A DNA stretch of 64,000 bases from Spirosoma pollinicola (GTDB lineage Bacteria; Bacteroidota; Bacteroidia; Cytophagales; Spirosomataceae): assembly GCF_002831565.1 (NCBI RefSeq), contig NZ_CP025096.1, positions 7,555,014 through 7,619,013 on the forward strand, given 5' to 3'. Position 1 is the first letter of the stretch, and each line of letters begins with the position of its first letter. Under the pieces are notes generated by a model, which was given only the letters and a program-made list of their open reading frames with translations, was not told where the DNA came from and did not search any database. The position numbers and the translations under genes were made by a program. Of the stretch, positions 55,184-63,447 are shown piece after piece.

Positions 55184-56065
55184 ATGAACACAAAGGCAAG
55201 TTCACCCACGATGCTGATTACTGGGGCTACGGGCAACATCGGTGGCGAATTAATCAAACGACTCGCCGAACGGAATATTCCGTTTCGAGCCATGATCCGC
55301 TCGGCAAAAGACCGGTATAAACTGGCCGATCTGCCCGGAATAGATATCGTTGAGGGTAATTTCGATGAGGCAGCCTCGCTGAGCCGGGCATTGGCGGGCA
55401 TGGAAAAGGCTTTTCTAGTAACTAATTCCTCGGAACACACCCAGCAGCAGCAACTGCGTTTCGTGGCCGAAGCCAAACGAGCGGGTATCAAACACCTGGT
55501 TAAGCTTTCTCAGTTAGGGGCCGATCCGGCCTCACCCGTTCGTTTTCTGCGCTACCACGCCGTGGTGGAAAAAGCGATTCAGGAGACCGGTATGGACTAC
55601 ACCTTCCTGCGGCCGAATCTGTTTATGCAGGGCCTGCTGGGCTTTCGGGACTCCATTGTGGGACAGAACCAGTTCTTTGCCGCTATTGGTGCCGCCAAGG
55701 TTAGCCTCGTCGATGTGCGGGACATTGCGGCCGCTGGGGCTGCCGCGCTGACGGAATCGGGACACGCGGGTAAGATTTATACCCTCACGGGTCCTCAGGC
55801 GCTGACTCATACTGAACTGGCCACTGAACTCTCGACGGCGCTGGGTCGAACGATCACTTTTACCAACGTTACGCCGGAGGCCATGCGGGGTGCGCTGGCC
55901 CAAGCGGGTTTTCCGGTCTGGCAGGCGGACGGCCTCCTTGAAGACTACGCTCATTACAGCCGGAATGAAGCCTCGGCCATTACCCCGGATGTGGAGACGT
56001 CGACGGGCCAGTCGCCCCATTCCTTCGCCGAGTTCGCGCGTGACTACGCCCAAGCTTTTTCGTAG
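55184..56065 (+). CDS. NmrA-family NAD(P)-binding protein
   Basis: 293 residues: MLITGATGNIGGELIKRLAERNIPFRAMIRSAKDR (Rossmann motif GATGNIG), EGNFDEAASLSRALAGMEKAFLVT, YTFLRPNLFMQGLL, SLVDVRDIAAAGAAAL. Close to NmrA/quinone-oxidoreductase-2-like proteins, which sense redox or reduce quinones. Divergent AraC gene upstream. Confidence 0.88.
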   Translation: MNTKASSPTMLITGATGNIGGELIKRLAERNIPFRAMIRSAKDRYKLADLPGIDIVEGNFDEAASLSRALAGMEKAFLVTNSSEHTQQQQLRFVAEAKRAGIKHLVKLSQLGADPASPVRFLRYHAVVEKAIQETGMDYTFLRPNLFMQGLLGFRDSIVGQNQFFAAIGAAKVSLVDVRDIAAAGAAALTESGHAGKIYTLTGPQALTHTELATELSTALGRTITFTNVTPEAMRGALAQAGFPVWQADGLLEDYAHYSRNEASAITPDVETSTGQSPHSFAEFARDYAQAFS

Positions 56066-56211
56066 CGCCTGTCAAACCGTATAGTTACCGTACATTCAGG
56101 ATTGTTGTGACCCTACCGGCTATATTAATCCTCATTTTCGTACAGCTGAAGTAAGCCAGTCGTACAAACTAAAATCCCAGCTTGAAACCGCTCCGGCGGC
56201 CACCGTGCGGT

Positions 56212-56227
56212 TCCCCGCCGGGACGCG
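56212..56227 (+). repeat. hp16-like, nested
   Basis: TCCC-CGCC-GGGA-CGCG, lying between two halves of another hp16. Confidence 0.6.
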
Positions 56228-56247
56228 GCCCGGCGATAAGTCTCGCC

Positions 56248-56263
56248 TGCACGGGCGGCCCCG
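56248..56263 (-). repeat. hp16
   Basis: CGGG-GCCG-CCCG-TGCA on the minus strand, one base from the 6566/48857 type. Confidence 0.7.
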
Positions 56264-56461
56264 CGTTTGCCATATATACCCCTATAAGCTCGCATGCTGG
56301 TAACCCGATCCTGGTTCATCCAGTAAGCCATCAACCAAGTCGGTTGCCGGCATCAGGGAAGAGGTTACCCGTCTCGTTTTGACTACAACTATCCGGATTT
56401 AGACTACAGCAACCGAATCGTTTAGGCTGACCTTTGACGCAGAAAAAAATGGCAACCTATC

Positions 56462-57334
56462 ATGAGCGATCAAAATGAGAATGCGGGCCTACAGCCTGCG
56501 CCAACGCCTGTAACCGTTCCTAAAGTCTGGTTCATCACGGGTTGCTCGCGCGGTTTTGGCCGCGTCTGGGCCGAGGCCGCCCTGAAGCGGGGTGATCAGG
56601 TAGCGGCTACCGCCCGCCAAGTGGAAAGCATTGCTGATTTGACCCAAAAGTATGGTGAGAATGTGCTCACCCTGGCCCTTGACGTGACCCGGCCCGAGCA
56701 GGTAAAAACGGCCGTCGAGCAGGCACACGCCCATTTTGGCCGGCTCGACATTGTGTGTAACAATGCCGGTTATTCACTAGTCGGCACCATTGAGGAAGCC
56801 AGCCCGGAGGCTATTCGGGCCCTGTACGAAACCAACATCCTTGGCCCGGTTTCGGTGATTCAGGCGGCCCTGCCGTTCCTCAGAAAGCAGGGGGGCGGTC
56901 ATATCCTGGGCACATCCAGTGGTCTGGGTCAGGTCACCTTACCGGTAATTGGCTACTACTGTTCGTCAAAATGGGCCTTCGAGGCCATCCACGAAAGCCT
57001 GGCCGCCGAGGTCAAGCCCTTTGGTATCCACGTAACCATCCTTGAACCGGGGAGCTATGCCACCGAGTCCGACAGCCCCGAATCGATGAAATTCGCCCCG
57101 GGCCTGGACGTTTACGCTGAGTTTAAGGCCCAGTTTTTCGCCGGTTCAGGCAGGATGGCAAAGGGCAACCCGGCGGCCACCCCCGAGGCCCTGTTTGCCC
57201 TTGTAGATGCTAAAAACCCGCCGTTGCGATTCTTTCTGGGCCGCTATAGTTTGCCGTGGGTGCGCACAACCTATGCGGAGCGTCTGGCGACCTGGGAAGC
57301 CTGGGAAGACGTTTCCAACGCGGCTCAAGGGTAA
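56462..57334 (+). CDS. SDR oxidoreductase
   Basis: 290 residues: WFITGCSRGFGRVWAEAALKRGD, NNAGYSLVG, GTSSGLGQVTLPVIGYYCSSKWAFEAI (Ser and Tyr-x3-Lys) and LEPGSYATES. A classical SDR of the group seen beside AraC regulators. The regulator at 57433 is 98 bp downstream. Confidence 0.9.
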   Translation: MSDQNENAGLQPAPTPVTVPKVWFITGCSRGFGRVWAEAALKRGDQVAATARQVESIADLTQKYGENVLTLALDVTRPEQVKTAVEQAHAHFGRLDIVCNNAGYSLVGTIEEASPEAIRALYETNILGPVSVIQAALPFLRKQGGGHILGTSSGLGQVTLPVIGYYCSSKWAFEAIHESLAAEVKPFGIHVTILEPGSYATESDSPESMKFAPGLDVYAEFKAQFFAGSGRMAKGNPAATPEALFALVDAKNPPLRFFLGRYSLPWVRTTYAERLATWEAWEDVSNAAQG

Positions 57335-57432
57335 TCGAGTGGCGGAACTCTCAAACCGGAAAATAGCTTACCCAGGAAGCCAGGATAACCGATATTGGTT
57401 TTTCGTTCGGTTATCCATTTTTCGACTGTGCA

Positions 57433-58365
57433 ATGAAAAAAGAAGAGTTCAGGCCGGCTAAAATTGACTCGCTGACCGATGCGCACCGCGTCTTTGGTTG
57501 GCCCACCCCTCAGCATCCATTGGTCAGTCTGATCAAGGGTTCCCATTCGCCGGTTGAACCGGATAGAATACCTCCAAACCAAGGGCTGGGCTTTTATAAA
57601 ATAGCCTACATACCAGCCCTTCGTGGCCAATCAATCTACGGCCAGCCGTATTGCGATTTTGAGGAAGGGGGGTTGTTATTCGCGTCGCCCGGTCAACTTA
57701 GTCACAGTCATAGCAACGAGGGTAGCGTGGGTTCGGCGTATACGTTGCTGATTCATCCGGATTTCCTGTTAGGCTACCCCCTGGCCAAAACCATTCAGCA
57801 GTATGGCTTCTTCTCGTATGCCACCCATGAATCGTTGCATCTGTCGGAAGCCGAGCAGGCAATTATCCTGGCGATCTTTACGATGATCGAGACGGAATTA
57901 TCCAACCGAATCGATGACTCCAGCCAGCCGGTGATTGTCGCCCAACTCGAGTTGCTCCTGACCTACGCCCATCGGTATTACAACCGGCAATTTATCACCC
58001 GCCAAGCCGTAAGCCACGATCTGCTACAACGACTGGAGCACTTGACTGAACGCTACTTTACGGATAAAACGGTGCTCAAGCGGGGGTTACCGACCGTCGG
58101 CTGTCTGGCCCAACACGTAAACCTGTCGCCGAGTTATTTAAGTGATATGCTGCGGTCCTTAACGGGGCAAAATACCCAGCAGTATATTCACGATAAACTG
58201 ATCGCAACCGCTAAAGAACAACTGTCCACCACCCATTTATCGGTCAGTGAAGTGGCTTATGATTTGGGCTTTGAGCACTCGCAATCGTTCAGTAAACTCT
58301 TTAAAACGAAGACCAACCTGTCGCCAGGAGCATTCAGGCGGTTGTTTAATGCTGAATTTTCTTAA
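57433..58365 (+). CDS. AraC-family regulator
   Basis: 310 residues. N-terminal sensing region (YGQPYCDFEEGGLLFASPGQLSHSH), C-terminal HTH pair (TVGCLAQHVNLSPSYLSDMLRSLTGQNTQQYI; SVSEVAYDLGFEHSQSFSKLFKTKTNLSPGAFR). It probably controls the SDR gene just upstream. Confidence 0.87.
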   Translation: MKKEEFRPAKIDSLTDAHRVFGWPTPQHPLVSLIKGSHSPVEPDRIPPNQGLGFYKIAYIPALRGQSIYGQPYCDFEEGGLLFASPGQLSHSHSNEGSVGSAYTLLIHPDFLLGYPLAKTIQQYGFFSYATHESLHLSEAEQAIILAIFTMIETELSNRIDDSSQPVIVAQLELLLTYAHRYYNRQFITRQAVSHDLLQRLEHLTERYFTDKTVLKRGLPTVGCLAQHVNLSPSYLSDMLRSLTGQNTQQYIHDKLIATAKEQLSTTHLSVSEVAYDLGFEHSQSFSKLFKTKTNLSPGAFRRLFNAEFS

Positions 58366-58538
58366 CCAGTACCTTAGGCTGGCGAATCGTATTCCGCTCC
58401 AAGGATTGGCTTCGTTTTCGGGGACAGTCCCATCCCCGCTCAGTCGGATACGAAAAAAAGCTACTATATTTCTGGCCAGTTGACCATGGCGGTTACAAGC
58501 CGATTGCCCAATTTTGCCTGCTCACCAACTATAAACCG

Positions 58539-59129
58539 ATGGAACCTTCCCCTCTTTTACAACAAATTGAGTTTATCAAGGAGGTCGATAAACTCAAATA
58601 TATTCTTCGCAAAACCAAGCTATTTAACAGTGATCGGGCCGAGAATGACGCCGAACACAGCTGGCATCTGGCCTTAATGGCGCTTATATTAGTCGAACAT
58701 GCGAATGCGGAGCTGGACTTGCTCAAGGTGCTAAAGATGCTGCTGATACACGATATTGTCGAAATAGACGCTGGGGACACCTTTATCTATAATACGCAAA
58801 AAAGCCACCAGAATACGGTTGAAGAGCGAGCCGCTGCCCATCGGATCTTTGGGCTGTTGCCCTTGCCGCAAGCTCGTGAATTAATCGCCATTTGGGAGGA
58901 GTTTGAAGCGGGGAAAACGCCCGAAGCTCAGTTTGCCCGGGCCATGGATCGACTCGAGCCCCTGCTTCAGAATACGTCCAATAACGGAGGTACCTGGAAC
59001 GAGTTCGGTGTTAACTACGAAACCGTATATGCCAAAAAACAAGTTATCCAACACGGATCGGCGACAATCTGGAACTACGCCGAGCAGCTACTCAATGAAA
59101 GCGTCGAAAAAGGAATCTTGAAGAAATAG
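58539..59129 (+). CDS. HD-domain phosphohydrolase (YfbR-like)
   Basis: 196 residues. The HD ligands are visible: His in NDAEHSWHLALMAL, His-Asp in LLIHDIVEIDAGD, and a later Asp in FARAMDRLEPLLQN. This matches the HD_3/5'-deoxynucleotidase group, which removes phosphate from dNMPs. Monocistronic. Confidence 0.88.
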   Translation: MEPSPLLQQIEFIKEVDKLKYILRKTKLFNSDRAENDAEHSWHLALMALILVEHANAELDLLKVLKMLLIHDIVEIDAGDTFIYNTQKSHQNTVEERAAAHRIFGLLPLPQARELIAIWEEFEAGKTPEAQFARAMDRLEPLLQNTSNNGGTWNEFGVNYETVYAKKQVIQHGSATIWNYAEQLLNESVEKGILKK

Positions 59130-59789
59130 GCAGGACCCGTTGGTTCCTAACCTTCCATCATGACGATTCAGAAACCGACGAACGCCAACCGGTATCCGGT
59201 TAAGACAGCTCTCAAACGGAGAATGAAACTGCGTTTTCATTCCCTGGCTTCGACCCTGCGATGGCCGGTTCAGCCGCTAGCCGCTTAGCGGTGCGGTATC
59301 ACGCCAGTTTTAACCGCCTCTACCAGTAAACTACACACTTAACTAGTACCCCGGTGACGCGACTTTTCGTAAGCTGGTACTAACTAGTGTTGCGGATGAA
59401 TCGCTCAGGCAGCGAGTAGACGTTAAGCGAAATTGTTCAACTAATCCTCCGATTGCCGGTGATACTAGTTAGGATGAAAATGAGGAATAGAGAAATTTTT
59501 TGTTCTCTTTTCAACGGAGTGTACCTAAAAAACCATTCCGGGTAGAAGCTGAGCCAGTCAAATTTGAACGCGGCTTTTTTTGGTCAACTATTGCACGACC
59601 AAAACTACCGGATTCGGTGTTACTTCGTGGTTACTCGTGCCGCCAGGCACGGGCCATTATGCGAAATACCAGTAATCATCCCAAACTTGCCTAACTTGGA
59701 GCCACTACTAACCCGTAGTGGGATGATTCAGTTCGAATCAAAATGCTTGAGTTACCTCATCCGAACTACTTCCTTCTCAGCCCTATACG
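59130..59789. other. Intergenic region
   Basis: 660 bp with no supported gene. A GC-rich hairpin CCGCTTAGCGGTGCGG near 59280 resembles hp16 but has a 3-nt loop. Confidence 0.45.
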
Positions 59790-60218
59790 ATGCAGATCAG
59801 TAGTCGATTTTCCGTGGCCGTACACGTCCTTACCCTGCTGGCCACCAACCCGCCCGGCGAATTGCTGACGTCTGATCGCATGGCCGACAGCGTCAACACC
59901 AACCCGGTAGTCATCCGACGCATTTTGGGGCAGCTCAAGAAAGCGGGCCTGGTGGAAGTGCGGGCAGCGGCCGGCGGTACGTACCTGCTTCGTGACCCGG
60001 CCACCATTACGCTGCTCGAGGTGTATCGGGCCGTGGATGTCGTGGAGACCCACCTGTTTAGTATCCACCAGAAACCTAATCCCCACTGCGTAGTGGGCCG
60101 CACCATCCAGGCCGCCTTAGATACTACGCTGGGGCGCGCCCAGGCCGCCTTAGAGGGGGAACTGGCGGCGACTACGCTGGCCCAGGTAGTCGCCAGTGTC
60201 CGCCAACCGGCAGACTAA
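59790..60218 (+). CDS. Rrf2-family transcriptional regulator
   Basis: 142 residues: MQISSRFSVAVHVLTLLA, SDRMADSVNTNPVVIRRILGQLKKAGLVEVRAAAGGTYLLRDPATITLLEVYRAVD is the Rrf2 winged helix. Only one Cys (PHCVVG), so it lacks the three-Cys Fe-S ligand set of IscR/NsrR and resembles YwnA-type members. It precedes a NAD(P)-binding gene it probably controls. Confidence 0.9.
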   Translation: MQISSRFSVAVHVLTLLATNPPGELLTSDRMADSVNTNPVVIRRILGQLKKAGLVEVRAAAGGTYLLRDPATITLLEVYRAVDVVETHLFSIHQKPNPHCVVGRTIQAALDTTLGRAQAALEGELAATTLAQVVASVRQPAD

Positions 60219-60235
60219 ATTTATTTACCGTGTAC

Positions 60236-60254
60236 TGTAACCAAGTTAGTTACA
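60236..60254. promoter_or_regulatory. Putative operator dyad
   Basis: TGTAAC and GTTACA spaced by 7 bp, between the Rrf2 gene and the NAD(P)-binding gene; a candidate Rrf2 site. Confidence 0.5.
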
Positions 60255-60330
60255 ATCAAGAAAATGAGTGTACCTTTGTCAGGTCGTCCGCTACGGGGCG
60301 GCCCACTCATTTCATTATTTTTTCAAAACG

Positions 60331-60980
60331 ATGACCATTGCGATCCTGGGTGCCACCGGCTTTGTTGGTACCGCCCTGTTGTCCGAAGCCCTCACGCGGG
60401 GCCACCATCTCACGGCCATTGTGCGCGACCCGACCAAACTGACCACGTACAATGACCGGCTGATCGTTGTGGCAGGCGACGTGAACCATCCCGCGCAGCT
60501 CGCCCGCCAACTGGTGGGCCATGACCTCGTGCTAAGTGCGTTCAACCCAGGCTGGACTCCCCCCGACCTGTACAATGCCTTCCTAACCGGCTCCCGGACT
60601 ATTGAGCAAGCCACCGCTCAGGCCGGTGTGCCACGTCTGTTGGTGATTGGGGGGGCGGTAGTCTTTTCATCGACGGTCACCAGGTCGTGGATAGTCCGCA
60701 GTTTCCGGCTGTGTACAAGCCGGGATCTACCGCTGCCCGCGACTACCTGAACGAGTTGAGAAACCATACGCACCTGGACTGGACCTTTTTCAGTCCCGCC
60801 CTGGAGATGCATCCGGGCATCGACACGGGCCGCACCGGCCAGTATCGGCTGGGCACCGAAAGTCCGGTTTTCGATGCTGATGGCCGCAGTTTCCACTCGG
60901 TGCAGGATCTGGCCGTGGCCGTACTGGATGAGGTCGAAAGGCACCAGTTCAGCCGTCAGCGCTTCACCGCGGCTTATTAA
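60331..60980 (+). pseudogene. NAD(P)H-binding (YwnB-like) oxidoreductase, 1-nt frameshift
   Basis: MTIAILGATGFVGTALLSEALTRGHHLTAIVRDPTKL is the Rossmann start; ARQLVGHDLVLSAFNPGW follows. At the G run 60649-60655 one base is missing; with it, VIGGAGSLFIDGHQVVDSPQFP continues through WTFFSPALEMHPGIDTGRTGQYRLG to 60980. The homopolymer context allows a sequencing error. Members are Rrf2 partners in other bacteria. Confidence 0.85.
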
Positions 60981-60981
60981 C

Positions 60982-61281
60982 CTCATAACCAAAACCACCA
61001 ACCACGGCGGGATTATTCGGTTGCTGGGCCTGCTAACGGCCTTCGGACCGATGCGTATCGACCTGTACCTACCCGCCTTTCCGGCCATCGCCCAGGAGTT
61101 TGGCGTTACCATCGCGTTGGTGCAGTACACGCTGGGGGCTTACGTGGGCGGGCTGTCACTGGAGCAACTGCTCTATGGTCCCTTAGCCGATCAGTACGGG
61201 CGCAAACCCAACCTGCGGGCCCTACCGCTGGCGGGTTGGGCAGTACCCCCCGAATCTGTCCACACCGGCGTCGCGGCCTGA
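60982..61281 (+). pseudogene. Bcr/CflA-type MFS transporter fragment
   Basis: IRLLGLLTAFGPMRIDLYLPAFPAIAQEFGVTIALVQYTLGAYVGGLSLEQLLYGPLADQYGRKP is the first two helices and motif A of drug-efflux MFS proteins. After RKP the sequence becomes unrelated and ends at 61281. Only about a quarter of the gene remains. Confidence 0.82.
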
Positions 61282-61370
61282 TATGGCCGACCGGCTGGCC
61301 CAGTAATCACTATTGGTCCGGGTTTCAAAAATGGGCTATCACCCCTTGTATCCTACTTAATAAAAAAATA

Positions 61371-62174
61371 ATGAAAAAGACTTTGGTAAAAATGCGACGA
61401 TTGGGTTGGGCGGGCGTCGAGATCGAATGCGACGACCAGACGCTGGTCATTGATTACATCCAGGACACCTCACCCCTCTTGCCGCTTCGCAGCCCCCACG
61501 AACCCTTTCCGCCATCGTCGCGTCCGGGCACCGCAGCCGTAGCCCTGCTAACGCATCTCCATGCCGACCATGCCGATCCGGGTGCATTAGCCGGGGCCCT
61601 TCGCCAGGGCGCGTCGGTGTTTCGCCCCGCACCGGCAACCGGAACAGAGTCCGATCTCGCCCTGACTGCTCACGCCGAGGCCCAGTTCGCCGGGCACAAC
61701 CTCGCCACTGAAGTGGTTGGCGTGTGGGAAGAACGCAGCGTTGGCCCATTCCGGCTGTTCACGGCCCCGGCGGTGGATGGGTTTGGCGACCCGCAGCACA
61801 GTTGGATCGTTGAGTGCGGTGGACGTCGAATCATCCATGCCGGAGACACGCTGTTTCATGGCTATTGGTGGCGGATCGCCCATCGGTTTGCGCCTTTCGA
61901 CGTGGCGTTTCTGCCCATTAACGGCCCCGTGGTCGAGTTCCCTTTCCTTCAACCACCAAGCCCGCTCGAAGCCGTGATGACGCCCGAGCAGGCGGCCATT
62001 GCCGCGCATATTCTACAGGCAGGGTCGGTGGTGCCGATTCACTACGGCTCACTCCACAAACCGCCGATGTACAGTGAAACACCGCACCCCGCCGAGCGTC
62101 TTGGCGCCAAGTTGAGCGGTCTGGGCATCCGGGCTCTGCTTCAGGAGCCGGGTAGCTGGTTTGAATTGGACTGA
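61371..62174 (+). CDS. MBL-fold metallo-hydrolase
   Basis: 267 residues from MKKTLVKMRRLGWAGVEIECDDQTLVIDY. The metal motif THLHADHADPGAL (HxHxDH), later HAGDT and the C-terminal VVPIHYG histidine are all present. Close to UlaG/YycJ-type small MBL hydrolases. The larger ORF upstream (61236) is the MFS debris. Confidence 0.9.
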   Translation: MKKTLVKMRRLGWAGVEIECDDQTLVIDYIQDTSPLLPLRSPHEPFPPSSRPGTAAVALLTHLHADHADPGALAGALRQGASVFRPAPATGTESDLALTAHAEAQFAGHNLATEVVGVWEERSVGPFRLFTAPAVDGFGDPQHSWIVECGGRRIIHAGDTLFHGYWWRIAHRFAPFDVAFLPINGPVVEFPFLQPPSPLEAVMTPEQAAIAAHILQAGSVVPIHYGSLHKPPMYSETPHPAERLGAKLSGLGIRALLQEPGSWFELD

Positions 62175-62546
62175 TCGGTTTATCCGTTTGCCCGATTCAT
62201 CCAGAGACCATCCATGCCCAGATCCTGGAGGATCAACGACAAGCCGGGTTAAGGGAGACCAACATTACGCAAACCGGTGAGGCAGCAACTTGATAAGCAG
62301 AATGTCTACGGAACTTGGAAATACCAGCCAGCGTGTTGCCTGACGGCTACGTATGGCCTGATCATTGAGCAAGAACAGACGGCCAAAAAGTGGATGTGAA
62401 ACGGAATCTGTTGCGGGTTTAATGCATTCAGCTGGATTGAAAAAATCAGGCAGCCCGGTAATACTTACCCAGTTTTTTTGAGATGGCTTGGGCCTCTCAC
62501 GATCGGCTCAATGGTCTAACTCCCAGCCGGGCGGTAGGATGTGCCA

Positions 62547-62562
62547 CCAGGCCGCTGGAGCG
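62547..62562 (+). repeat. hp16, intergenic
   Basis: CCAG-GCCG-CTGG-AGCG, identical to the 48625 copy. Confidence 0.82.
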
Positions 62563-62588
62563 GTCCGTTTTACACGCCAGCAAGCTAC

Positions 62589-62604
62589 CGCACTGGCGGC
62601 CCAG
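62589..62604 (-). repeat. hp16, intergenic
   Basis: CTGG-GCCG-CCAG-TGCG on the minus strand, a perfect plan with a new stem. Confidence 0.82.
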
Positions 62605-62691
62605 TCTATTCCTGGAATAGTCTCCTCCGACAAACCTAAAGGCTGGGCGGTAAGATTCTGCAAAGAGACCCGGGGTCAAGACAAACAGGAA

Positions 62692-63447
62692 TTAATGAGG
62701 TTTTCGTCCCCAGACACCAAAGGCAATATCACTGATGTAAACCGATTTAGTGTTTTCTCGCTCAGTCAACAGCCGTTGTTCGAGTGTTCCAATGTTGACT
62801 TCAGCCTCACTCACTACAGCATGTTCGACCATGCGGGGAAGTACGGATCGGACAATGGTTGCTAATGGATAGGCGGTGTTCTGTCCCTGAATGATGGCTT
62901 CAGCCCGAATATGTTCTACCGCAAGCCCAGCTTGGGTTAGAACATTAGGCAGATGGAAGCCCATGTGAATGTTTGCCCCTTCGCGTTCAACTGTCTGCCA
63001 AATCCACTGATTTACTTGCTCATGCAAGGGCCAGGACTCCACGCGACCGGGAATCATCGTTGAATCGCTTTCTTGAAAAACCATGATCCCACCGGGTCGT
63101 AAGTTCGGCATCAGCCGACGGATTGTCGCGTCGGGATCTGGTAAATACATCAGCACCCGCCTACCTACGATGGCATCAACGAACTGAAGGTCGAGTGGGT
63201 CATTCGTTAGATCGCCTACCTGAAATGTAACATTGGTGAGTGCCATTTTATGCGCGCGTTCACGAGCCGAAGTTAAGGCGGATTCATGCTGATCAATGCC
63301 GACTACGTTCCCGGTTTCACCGACTATTTTTGCGACTAACAACGTCACTTCGCCGTTTCCACATCCTACATCTAAGATGCGCATACCTGGAACAATACCG
63401 GCGTCAATTAAGAGTCTTTCCGTAAACGAATTGGGGTTGATTTCCAT
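62692..63447 (-). CDS. Class I SAM-dependent methyltransferase
   Basis: 251 residues: GMRILDVGCGNGEVTLLVAKIVGETGNVVGIDQHESAL (motif I and acidic loop), FQVGDLTNDPLDLQFVDAIVGRRVLMYLPDPDATIRRLMPNLRPGGIMVFQESD. A UbiE/Methyltransf_25-type fold with small-molecule substrates likely. Monocistronic. Confidence 0.87.
   Translation of the reverse strand: MEINPNSFTERLLIDAGIVPGMRILDVGCGNGEVTLLVAKIVGETGNVVGIDQHESALTSARERAHKMALTNVTFQVGDLTNDPLDLQFVDAIVGRRVLMYLPDPDATIRRLMPNLRPGGIMVFQESDSTMIPGRVESWPLHEQVNQWIWQTVEREGANIHMGFHLPNVLTQAGLAVEHIRAEAIIQGQNTAYPLATIVRSVLPRMVEHAVVSEAEVNIGTLEQRLLTERENTKSVYISDIAFGVWGRKPH

Larger units (their letters stand above)
56066..56461. other. Intergenic region with clustered hp16 and a possible gene remnant
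   Basis: At 56189-56263 several hp16-type hairpins overlap or nest. Halves CGCTCCGG (56189) and CGGCCCGG (56226) flank a 29-bp insert. The minus strand around 56270-56340 reads YWMNQDRVTSMRAYRGIYGKR, perhaps a decayed transposon gene; not identified. Confidence 0.45.
62175..62691. other. Intergenic region with hp16 and IS110-end debris
   Basis: No intact gene. Two good hp16 copies, plus AAACCTAAAGG (62628) and CAAGCTAC (62581) in the order and orientation of an inverted IS110 left end. Confidence 0.5.

Noticed and set aside
59275..59295. CCGCTTAGCGGTGCGG as hp16
   Set aside because: The hairpin loop is 3 nt and no frame or copy comparison is available.
60286..60306. CCGCTACGGGGCGGCC before the NAD(P)-binding gene as hp16
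   Set aside because: The two arms are not complementary.
6264..62604. The 16-mers as a CRISPR-like array
   Set aside because: They are dispersed, in both orientations, with no regular spacing and no cas genes.
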